NCBI GenBank assembly: GCA_905234355.1 | Contig: CAJOHP010000085.1 | Coordinates: forward strand, 9,077 to 16,345 | DNA from: an uncultured Prevotella sp. | Lineage (GTDB): Bacteria; Bacteroidota; Bacteroidia; Bacteroidales; Bacteroidaceae | Direction of reading: 5' to 3' | DNA: 7,269 nt | Shown here: in pieces, positions 1 to 6,360 of the stretch | Layout of the letters: each line of letters begins with the position of its first letter | Position numbering within the stretch: position 1 is the stretch's first letter | The notes under the pieces: model-generated | Database searches by the model: none | What the model saw: only the letters and a program-made list of their open reading frames with translations | Told to the model about the DNA's origin: nothing | Program-made: the position numbers and the translations under genes

Positions 1-1755
1 GCTGAGTGTGGCAGCATAGAGAGGCTCCTCGTGGCAGAGGAAGACGTTGTCGAAGGTGATGCTGAGCGTGGACGACCAGTTGTCGTTGGTGATGGCAAGC
101 AGTCCGCGGCAGCCGTCGGTGAGCGTCTGCGGCGAGAGGTCGAACACGAGCTGGAAGTTTTCGCGCCGGTTCAGGTCGAGCTCGCCGTAGTCGTGGGTGG
201 CCACGGCTCCCTGGGCGTTGATGTAGTGGAGCGTGGTCTTCGCCGAGGTGTAGTTCATGGTCGAGGTGACTTTCCTTACCTGCATGACGAGCTTGCTGAA
301 GCGGTCGGTCAGCTGTATGTAGCCGTAGGTGGCATTGGTGCGCGAGGAGAGCAACGGGTTGTTGTGGTCAAACTTGCGTGTCTTGCCCGACATCTTGTAG
401 GTGGTGCCGAAGGTGCTCTTGGTGACCGCCATGTCGTCGAGCCGGTCGAAGGGCGTGGCCGTGCCTTTCATCATGGAGGGCTGGCGGTCGCGTGAGCGCA
501 CGAAGAGCAGGGTGACGACGCTCTGTGCGGGCAAGGTGACTGTGGGGCGGCAGGTCTCCTCGTCCATGTCGAGCCCTGTCTGTGCGAAGTTCTTCGTCTT
601 CGACGTGACACACATCCTGCCCTGTCGTGTGTAGAAAGGCAGATCGGCCGTGAGCGACAGGTCGGCGTCGCCCGTATTGGCAAGAACGGCCACGACGGTG
701 TCGCCCTTGAGCGAGATGTAGGCCGAGCTCTCCACGGAACCGCCGCTGCAGGTGGCATCGATGCGTGTCATGCCCGTGACGAAGCGGGCAAAGTGGGCCA
801 TGACATATCCGCGCTTGGTCACCATGCCTGCGGTGGTGCCGCGCTGTCCGTCGCCCAGCGGGCCGTAGTAGCGCTTGGCCGCATAGTGTATCCAGGCGTT
901 GAAGTCGCCAAGCATACAGGTATTGATGGCGGTGAAGAAGTTGAAGAAGTCCTTCGTGAAGTCGAAGGCGCGGGTGTTGTTTTCCGCCTCATTCCAGTTA
1001 ATGAGATACTCTGTCATCCACAGTTCCTTTCCCTTCTTTCCCAGCTGCTTGTAGGCCGTCTGCAGGCCTCCGTACTGGTGTCCTCCGTAGATGTCGAAGC
1101 AGTCGAGCACGCTGCTCTGGTTGAGGGCGTTGGCATAGCCGTCGCTCACGCCGAGTGTCTCGGGGGCCATGATCTTGCAGCTGATCTGCCGTCCGTAGGT
1201 CTTCACAAACTCGGCCATCTCGCTTGCACTCCACAGGCATCCGGCGTACTGTGCCGGCCAGTCGGGCTCGTTCTGTATGCTGATGGCATCGAGCTCCACA
1301 CCGTTCTGCCTCATGTACTTCACGTAGTCGTCGAGGTACTGGGCATAGTCGGCCCAGTTCTCTCTTTTCAGCTTGCCGGTAGTGCCGTCGCTGTTCTTGG
1401 CGTTGATGGTGCCGTTGGTCTTCCATTCGGCCGGCTGGCCCCATGGCGATGCAAAGACGATGAGCCCCATTTGTTTGGCTGTCTTGGCCGTGGCCAGCGA
1501 CTGGCTCCAGGCATTGCGCCCTATGGGGATGTAGAGCCGCATGATGTTGCAGCCTATGGTGCTCGACGCTCCCCAGACACGCTTTATCTCGGTCGACGAC
1601 ATGTGGTTGTAGGTGAACTGCGGACTGCACGCAAAGGCACCGAATCCCGTGATGCGCTGATGCTGTTGCTGAGCGTCAAGGCGCAGCGTGGCGCGCTGGC
1701 CATGGGCTGTCGTGCATAGCAGAGCGAGCAGCAGGAGTAGGGCATTTTTTTTCAT
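1..1755 (-). CDS. Secreted GH30 (subfamily 8-like) endo-xylanase, 3' end beyond the window
   Basis: The frame is open for 585 codons from the ATG at 1755 to the left edge, so the C-terminus is missing. Residues 1-20 form a signal peptide (MKKN, a Leu-rich core, then AHGQ), implying export. The GH30 catalytic barrel follows: ITGFGA at 35-40, FASPWGQP at 101-108, SIQNEPDW at 159-166 with the expected acid/base Glu163, and LWMTEY at 245-250 with the expected nucleophile Glu249. KRGYVMAHFARFV at 314-326 and RIDAT at 331-335 lead into the beta side domain that ends near residue 420. These motifs resemble bacterial glucuronoxylanases such as Bacillus XynC, which cut the xylan backbone by a retaining mechanism; exact specificity is inferred. 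From about 435 to 577 a further beta-rich domain, which I do not recognise, ends in ITFDNVFL and may bind carbohydrate. The ATG is supported by the signal peptide and by a -7 promoter element 24 bp upstream. It is divergent from the DUF4375-smpB-metH operon. Confidence 0.93.
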   Translation of the reverse strand, partial: MKKNALLLLLALLCTTAHGQRATLRLDAQQQHQRITGFGAFACSPQFTYNHMSSTEIKRVWGASSTIGCNIMRLYIPIGRNAWSQSLATAKTAKQMGLIVFASPWGQPAEWKTNGTINAKNSDGTTGKLKRENWADYAQYLDDYVKYMRQNGVELDAISIQNEPDWPAQYAGCLWSASEMAEFVKTYGRQISCKIMAPETLGVSDGYANALNQSSVLDCFDIYGGHQYGGLQTAYKQLGKKGKELWMTEYLINWNEAENNTRAFDFTKDFFNFFTAINTCMLGDFNAWIHYAAKRYYGPLGDGQRGTTAGMVTKRGYVMAHFARFVTGMTRIDATCSGGSVESSAYISLKGDTVVAVLANTGDADLSLTADLPFYTRQGRMCVTSKTKNFAQTGLDMDEETCRPTVTLPAQSVVTLLFVRSRDRQPSMMKGTATPFDRLDDMAVTKSTFGTTYKMSGKTRKFDHNNPLLSSRTNATYGYIQLTDRFSKLVMQVRKVTSTMNYTSAKTTLHYINAQGAVATHDYGELDLNRRENFQLVFDLSPQTLTDGCRGLLAITNDNWSSTLSITFDNVFLCHEEPLYAATLS

Positions 1756-1778
1756 ATCTATAGCTTTATTTTTGACCG

Positions 1779-1786
1779 CAAAGTTA
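1779..1786 (-). promoter_or_regulatory. Probable promoter -7 element for the GH30 gene
   Basis: The minus strand reads TAACTTTG here, a full match to the Bacteroidota primary-sigma -7 consensus TAnnTTTG. Transcription would begin roughly 17-20 nt before the GH30 ATG at 1755, giving a short A-rich leader. At the -33 position (19-21 bp upstream) there is no TTTG, so the promoter looks incomplete. That would be consistent with activator-dependent expression, but this is inference. Confidence 0.6.
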
Positions 1787-1822
1787 GTAAGAATTCCTGA
1801 TATGAGCTCTTTGCGGCTGTCT

Positions 1823-1849
1823 CTATTGGTTTTCTTTTTGTTGCAATAG
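1823..1849. repeat. Short inverted repeat between the divergent promoters (candidate operator)
   Basis: CTATTG at 1823-1828 is the exact reverse complement of CAATAG at 1844-1849, with 15 bp between them. A related direct copy lies to the right: CTATTGGTTTT at 1823-1833 compared with CTATTTATTTT at 1861-1871 (9 of 11 identical). The repeat lies just upstream of where the GH30 -33 element would fall, a plausible place for an activator. Arms this short in AT-rich DNA may occur by chance, and no regulator gene is visible in the window. Confidence 0.25.
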
Positions 1850-1868
1850 TGAAAACAATGCTATTTAT

Positions 1869-1899
1869 TTTGCCAGTCAGAAGAAAATGACTAACTTTG
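1869..1899 (+). promoter_or_regulatory. Bacteroidota-type promoter for the DUF4375-smpB-metH operon
   Basis: TTTG at 1869-1872 and TAACTTTG at 1892-1899 match the -33 (TTTG) and -7 (TAnnTTTG) elements of the Bacteroidota primary sigma factor, with 19 bp between them. Transcription should start near 1902-1906, leaving a leader of only about 15-19 nt before the ATG at 1921. That is too short for a cobalamin or SAM riboswitch. The same position rules out translation from the in-frame TTG at 1897, which lies inside the -7 element. Confidence 0.8.
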
Positions 1900-1920
1900 C
1901 ACTTAAAAACCAAACGCATT

Positions 1921-2427
1921 ATGATAGAAGTAAGAGTGAAAGACGCCGAATTGCAGCAGGCAGCCCTCGATGGCATGGATGCCTTCGTGGGTGTGTTTGT
2001 CCGTGCGCTGCGCGACGCTATAGGCGGCGAGCCCACCGAGGCCACGCTGCAAGAGCTCAATGCCGACCAGATGACCCTGCTGGCCTGGGACACCCTGCAT
2101 GAAGAGGTGACCGACGGTGGATTCGTACAGCTCATACACAACGGCTACGGCCCATACATCTTTAAGAACCCCTTTGCCAAGGCGCTCAACAAGCTGTGGC
2201 ACATGCGCGAGCTATCGAAGATGCTCTACGAGGTGCACACCCTGTGGCTCAAGTACCGGGAGCAGATAGAGCGCGACTGCACCGACGAGGAGTTTATGGC
2301 CCTCTTCGAGCAGTTTCCCGAGTTCGACGACTACGATGACATGTTTGTGGCCAACGAAGAGAAATACACAGAGCAAGTGGCCCAGTACATAGACGACAAC
2401 ATAGAGAAGTTTGCAGTGATAGAATGA
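1921..2427 (+). CDS. DUF4375/DMP19-type protein of unknown function
   Basis: The product is 168 residues, acidic and probably cytoplasmic, with no signal peptide or membrane segment. Predicted features are mostly helical. The recognisable block is LLAWDTLHEEV at 53-63 followed by TDGGFVQLIHNGYGPYIF at 64-81, the DGGF-Q...NG pattern I associate with the DUF4375/DMP19 family; this assignment is from memory of the motif. The tail (131-168) is rich in Asp and Glu. I chose the ATG at 1921 because an upstream in-frame TTG at 1897 lies inside the promoter. The gene is first in its operon, and its TGA overlaps the smpB ATG (ATGA at 2424-2427), so the two are probably translationally coupled. The family's biochemical role is not known to me; coupling to smpB hints at a translation link but proves nothing. 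Confidence 0.78.
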   Translation: MIEVRVKDAELQQAALDGMDAFVGVFVRALRDAIGGEPTEATLQELNADQMTLLAWDTLHEEVTDGGFVQLIHNGYGPYIFKNPFAKALNKLWHMRELSKMLYEVHTLWLKYREQIERDCTDEEFMALFEQFPEFDDYDDMFVANEEKYTEQVAQYIDDNIEKFAVIE

Positions 2428-2906
2428 ACAAAGAACAGGAACAGCTCAGGAAGAACAGCCCTGTGCAGATAAAGAACAAGAAAGCCGCCTTCGAGTACTT
2501 CTTCATCGAGGAGCTGACGGCCGGCATCGTGCTCACCGGCACCGAGATAAAGTCTGTGCGCCTGGGCAAGGCTTCGCTCGTGGATACCTACTGCACCATC
2601 ATACGCGGCGAGCTGTGGGTGAAGGGCATGAGCATCAGCCCCTATTTCTACGGGTCGTACAACAACCATGAGATGAAGCGCGACCGCAAGCTGCTGCTCA
2701 CCCGTCGTGAGCTCAGCCGACTGGAGAGCGCCACCAAGCAGACAGGCTACACCATCGTGCCCACACTCGTCTTCATCGACGAGAACGGACGGGCGAAGAT
2801 GGACATCGCACTCTGTAAAGGCAAGAAGGCCTACGACAAGCGTCAGACACTGAAAGAGAAAGAAGACCGCCGCGAGATAGACCGCGCGATGAAAGTTTAT
2901 AGATGA
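2424..2906 (+). CDS. smpB: SsrA-binding protein SmpB
   Basis: SmpB binds tmRNA (SsrA) and brings it to ribosomes stalled on broken mRNAs, enabling trans-translation and tagging of the incomplete protein. At 160 residues it is full length. The OB-fold core begins with NKKAAFEYFFIEEL at 18-31 and LTGTEIKSVRLGKASL at 37-52, both highly characteristic of SmpB. The conserved HEMKRDRKLLL segment is at 82-92. The basic tail that enters the mRNA channel of the stalled ribosome, GKKAYDKRQTLKEKE, is at 133-147, followed by RREIDRAMKVYR to the C-terminus. The start overlaps the end of the DUF4375 gene and the stop overlaps the metH start (ATGA at 2903-2906), so expression is probably coupled on both sides. 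The tmRNA gene is not in this window. Confidence 0.98.
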   Translation: MNKEQEQLRKNSPVQIKNKKAAFEYFFIEELTAGIVLTGTEIKSVRLGKASLVDTYCTIIRGELWVKGMSISPYFYGSYNNHEMKRDRKLLLTRRELSRLESATKQTGYTIVPTLVFIDENGRAKMDIALCKGKKAYDKRQTLKEKEDRREIDRAMKVYR

Positions 2907-5710
2907 TACAAGACACCATCACACGACGCATCCTGATACTCGACGGGGCCATGGGTACCGTCATACAGGAATACGGACTAGACGAAAAAGACTTCAGGGG
3001 AACTCGCTTCGCCGAGGCCCGGGTGCAGATGAAAGGCAACAACGACGTGCTTTCACTGACACGTCCCGATGTAATAAGCGATATACACGAGCGCTACCTC
3101 CGTGCTGGCGCCGACATCATCACCACCAACACCTTCAATGCACAGCGCATCTCGCAGAGCGACTACCACGCCGAGGACTGCTGCCGCGAGATGAACCTGC
3201 AGGCAGCACGGCTGGCAAGAAAGGCGGCCGACGCCTACAGCTCGCTGGAGAAGCCACGATATGTGGCAGGGTCGGTAGGACCGACAAACAAGACCTGCTC
3301 GATGTCGCCCGACGTGAGCGACCCTGCACGGCGCGAGCTCACCTACGACCAGCTCTTCGCAGCATACCACGAGCAGATAGACGCTCTCGTGGAGGGGGGC
3401 GTCGACGCGCTGCTCATCGAGACCATCTTCGACTCGCTCAACGCCAAGGTGGCCGTCGGCGCTGCACTCGACGTGATGGAGCGCAGGGGAAAGACACTGC
3501 CCATCATGCTCTCGGTGACCGTCAGCGACAAGGCCGGACGAACACTCTCGGGGCAGACGCTCGGCGCATTTCTCGCATCGGTCAGTTCCTATCCCATCTT
3601 TTCCATCGGTCTCAACTGCTCGTTCGGGGCGCGGCAGATGAAACCCTATCTCGCAGAACTGGCACGACACGCACCTTATTATATTAGTGCTTACCCCAAC
3701 GCCGGACTGCCCAACTCCATGGGACTCTACGACGAGACACCGGAGACCATGGCACCGCAGATACAGGAGTTTATCGACGAAGGACTCGTCAACATCGTGG
3801 GCGGATGCTGCGGCACTACACCCGATTTCATTGCCCGCTACGTGCCGCTCGTGAGAACACAGGATGGCGACGGGTGGAAGCGTCCCCATGTGCCTGTACA
3901 GCCCGCCGACGGCATGCTCCTATCAGGACTCGACCTGCTGGCCATCACCGGCAGCAACGTGAAAGATGCACGCCACGACGCCCCGCAGCCACGGTTTACC
4001 AACGTGGGCGAACGGTGCAACGTGGCCGGCTCGCGCAAGTTTCTGAGGCTCATAAAAGAGAAAAACTACGAAGAGGCCATCGCCATAGCACGCAAGCAGG
4101 TCGAGGACGGAGCCATGGTGATAGACATCAACATGGACGATGCCCTGCTCGACGCCAGACAGGAGATGGTCACCTTCATCAACATGCTTTCGGCCGAACC
4201 CGACATAGCCCGGTTGCCCGTGATGATCGACTCCAGCAAGTGGGACGTCATCGTGGGCGGACTGAAGTGCGTGCAGGGCAAACCCATTGTCAACAGCATC
4301 TCGCTGAAAGAAGGTGAGGAGGTCTTCATACGCCATGCACGAGACGTCAGACGGCTGGGCGCTGCCGTCGTGGTGATGTGCTTCGACGAGCAGGGACAGG
4401 CCACCACCTACGAGCGCCGCATAGAGATAGCCGCGAGAGCCTACCGCTTGCTCACCGAAGTGGTGGGATTCAGGCCACAGGACATCATCTTCGACCCCAA
4501 CGTGCTGGCTGTGGCTACCGGCATGGCCGAGCACGATGCCTATGCGCTCGACTTTATACGTGCCACGGCGTGGATACGCACTCATCTGCCTGGCGCCCAT
4601 GTCAGCGGCGGCGTGAGCAACCTGAGCTTCTCATTCCGGGGCAATAACTATCTCCGCGAAGCCATGCATGCCGTCTTCCTCTATCACGCCATAGGGGCAG
4701 GCATGGACTTCGGCATCGTAAACCCCGCGGCTACGCTGGCCTACGAAGACATACCCGACGAGCTGCGACAACTCATAGAAGACGTGCTTCTTTGCCATAG
4801 GCCAGATGCCGCAGAACGGCTTATTGAAGCCTCAGTGGCAATAGCCGAAAGCCATGGCGCTACAACGGCCGGAGGCAGCAGCACAATGCCTCTGCATAAC
4901 ACCCGCAGCCGTCAAGACGCAACAGTGGAAGACCGCTTGCGGGAGGCGCTCATCAGAGGAATAGGCACACACCTCGAAGAAGACCTGAGGGAGGCGCTCG
5001 GCAAGTACGACAGAGCGGTCGACATCATCGAGGGACCACTTATGGCCGGCATGAACGAGGTGGGACGACGCTTTGGCGAAGGCAAGATGTTTTTGCCGCA
5101 AGTGGTAAAGACCGCACGCACCATGAAACAGGCTGTCGGCATCCTGCAGCCAGAGATAGAAAAAGAGAAGGCACATGGCGGACAGACCTCTGACACACAG
5201 CGGAAAATACTGCTGGCCACGGTCAAAGGCGACGTGCACGACATAGGCAAGAACATCGTGGCCGTGGTCATGGCATGCAACGGCTATGAGGTCATCGACA
5301 TGGGCGTCATGGTGCCCGCAGAAGACATCGTGAGCAAGGCAATAGAAGAACACGTCGACGTGATAGGACTCTCGGGACTCATCACACCGAGCCTCGAGGA
5401 GATGGTGAACGTGGTGACACAGCTGCATCAGGCCGGACTCGACATCCCCATTATGATAGGCGGGGCGACTACCAGCGAGCTGCATGTGGCGCTGAAGATT
5501 GCACCGGTCTATGGCGGACCGGTGGTCTGGATGAAAGATGCGTCGCAAAATCCTCTCGCAGCCGCAAGACTAGCCAGCGAGCCGAAGCAGTTTGCCGACG
5601 AGCTCGATAAGACCTATGCCAGGCTGCGGCTACAATATGCCAACAAGCAGGCCACACTAGTCTCTCTGGAGGAAGCCCGAAAGAACAAAACCAATCTTTT
5701 CAAGCAATGA
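2903..5710 (+). CDS. metH: Cobalamin-dependent methionine synthase MetH, without the AdoMet reactivation domain
   Basis: MetH transfers the methyl group of 5-methyltetrahydrofolate to homocysteine through methylcobalamin, giving methionine and tetrahydrofolate in the cytoplasm. The 935 residues hold three modules. The homocysteine module (about 1-320) starts with ILDGAMGTVIQ and has the zinc ligands Cys239 (GLNCS), Cys302 and Cys303 (GGCCG). The folate module (about 345-630) shows TNVGERCNVAGS (366-377), MIDSSKW (441-447) and DPNVLAVATG (531-540). The cobalamin module (about 672-900) has a helical cap and then GDVHDIGKN, with His779 as the lower axial cobalt ligand, plus GLSGLITPS (822-830). 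The protein ends soon after this module. The roughly 300-residue AdoMet/flavodoxin-binding reactivation module of the about 1,227-residue E. coli enzyme is absent, and the next ORF is unrelated. The ORF is intact, so this looks like a natural split architecture rather than decay. ATGA overlaps join it to smpB and to the HAD gene. Confidence 0.97.
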   Translation: MIQDTITRRILILDGAMGTVIQEYGLDEKDFRGTRFAEARVQMKGNNDVLSLTRPDVISDIHERYLRAGADIITTNTFNAQRISQSDYHAEDCCREMNLQAARLARKAADAYSSLEKPRYVAGSVGPTNKTCSMSPDVSDPARRELTYDQLFAAYHEQIDALVEGGVDALLIETIFDSLNAKVAVGAALDVMERRGKTLPIMLSVTVSDKAGRTLSGQTLGAFLASVSSYPIFSIGLNCSFGARQMKPYLAELARHAPYYISAYPNAGLPNSMGLYDETPETMAPQIQEFIDEGLVNIVGGCCGTTPDFIARYVPLVRTQDGDGWKRPHVPVQPADGMLLSGLDLLAITGSNVKDARHDAPQPRFTNVGERCNVAGSRKFLRLIKEKNYEEAIAIARKQVEDGAMVIDINMDDALLDARQEMVTFINMLSAEPDIARLPVMIDSSKWDVIVGGLKCVQGKPIVNSISLKEGEEVFIRHARDVRRLGAAVVVMCFDEQGQATTYERRIEIAARAYRLLTEVVGFRPQDIIFDPNVLAVATGMAEHDAYALDFIRATAWIRTHLPGAHVSGGVSNLSFSFRGNNYLREAMHAVFLYHAIGAGMDFGIVNPAATLAYEDIPDELRQLIEDVLLCHRPDAAERLIEASVAIAESHGATTAGGSSTMPLHNTRSRQDATVEDRLREALIRGIGTHLEEDLREALGKYDRAVDIIEGPLMAGMNEVGRRFGEGKMFLPQVVKTARTMKQAVGILQPEIEKEKAHGGQTSDTQRKILLATVKGDVHDIGKNIVAVVMACNGYEVIDMGVMVPAEDIVSKAIEEHVDVIGLSGLITPSLEEMVNVVTQLHQAGLDIPIMIGGATTSELHVALKIAPVYGGPVVWMKDASQNPLAAARLASEPKQFADELDKTYARLRLQYANKQATLVSLEEARKNKTNLFKQ

Positions 5711-6348
5711 TAAAAACCATTTTTTTCGACCTCGGCGGCGTCATCATCACCCTCGACCAGCAACAGGCTGTAGCAAGGTTTGAAGCTCTGGGAGTGACCG
5801 ATGCAGCCAGACAACTCGACCCCTATACGCAGAGCGGCATCTTTGGCGACCTCGAAGGAGGCAAAATCGATGCCGAGACCTTCCGCCGGTCTATCAGCGA
5901 CATGGTAGGACGGCAGGTCACTGAGCAAGAGTGCTGCCATGCGTGGCAAGGATATGCCAAGGAAGTGCCGCAGCGCAATCTTGACATGCTCTGCCAGCTG
6001 AGGGACGAGGGCTACCGTCTTGTGCTGCTCTCCAATACCAATCCCTACATGATGGCATGGGTCGACTCCGACGGCTTCGACGGACACGGACACAGCATCC
6101 GGCACTATATGGATGCCTGTTATCTGAGCTACCAGATGCAGGTGATGAAGCCCGACGAGAGCTTCTTCCGCCAGGTACTCATGAAGGAGAAGGTCTTTCC
6201 GCATGAGGTGCTCTTCGTCGACGACGGGCCACGCAACGTGGCCGCCGCCAGCCAGATAGGATTCAATACTTTCTGTCCTAAGAACGGAGACGACTGGACG
6301 GCCGAGATTGGCAGTATGATCAGCAACATCAACAATAATCAACAATAA
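5707..6348 (+). CDS. HAD-superfamily (subfamily IA, YihX-like) hydrolase
   Basis: This is a 213-residue cytoplasmic protein with all four haloacid-dehalogenase signatures. Motif I is FFDLGGVI (6-13) with nucleophile Asp8; motif II is LLSNTNP (107-113) with Ser109; motif III is MKPDESFF (147-154) with Lys148; motif IV is LFVDDGPRN (169-177) with Asp172 and Asp173. Residues about 15-90 form a helical cap of the C1 type. The second Asp of motif I, usually the general acid in phosphatases, is Gly10 here. A residue other than Asp at this place is also seen in YihX-type proteins (DLGNV), so the protein is probably an active sugar-phosphate or nucleotide phosphatase, but its substrate cannot be read from the sequence. 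The start overlaps the metH stop (ATGA at 5707-5710), and the GHL10 gene follows after 12 nt. Confidence 0.9.
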   Translation: MIKTIFFDLGGVIITLDQQQAVARFEALGVTDAARQLDPYTQSGIFGDLEGGKIDAETFRRSISDMVGRQVTEQECCHAWQGYAKEVPQRNLDMLCQLRDEGYRLVLLSNTNPYMMAWVDSDGFDGHGHSIRHYMDACYLSYQMQVMKPDESFFRQVLMKEKVFPHEVLFVDDGPRNVAAASQIGFNTFCPKNGDDWTAEIGSMISNINNNQQ

Positions 6349-6354
6349 ACAATA
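6331..6354 (+). repeat. Three AACAATA copies across the HAD stop codon
   Basis: AACAATA occurs at 6331-6337, 6341-6347 and 6348-6354, the last two directly adjacent. The run encodes the Asn/Gln-rich end of the HAD protein, contains its TAA stop (6346-6348), and forms the A-rich stretch in front of the GHL10 start at 6361. An A-rich leader favours translation initiation in Bacteroidota, so the run may serve mainly as that leader. Confidence 0.5.
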
Positions 6355-6360
6355 GACGTA

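Noticed and set aside
793..1719. 308-codon plus-strand open frame opposite the GH30 gene
   Set aside because: It is the antisense shadow of a GC-rich coding sequence; its translation has no recognisable domain, while the minus-strand frame has a signal peptide, GH30 motifs and a promoter.
1845..1865. Possible small hairpin AATAG/CTATT as a terminator
   Set aside because: A 5-bp AT-rich stem with an 11-nt loop is too weak, and no gene ends nearby; both flanking genes start here.
1897..1920. TTG start adding eight residues to the DUF4375 protein
   Set aside because: The TTG overlaps the -7 promoter element, so it would be upstream of the transcription start; the ATG at 1921 is the sensible start.
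3053..3889. 278-codon minus-strand open frame inside metH
   Set aside because: It is antisense to the strongly conserved homocysteine-binding module and encodes a His/Cys/Val-rich sequence typical of shadow frames.
4832..5548. 238-codon minus-strand open frame inside metH
   Set aside because: It is antisense to the cobalamin-binding module, with no domain and no promoter or leader.
5614..6345. 243-codon minus-strand open frame opposite the HAD gene
   Set aside because: It lies antisense to a gene with all four HAD motifs and crosses into the end of metH; it is a codon-bias shadow.
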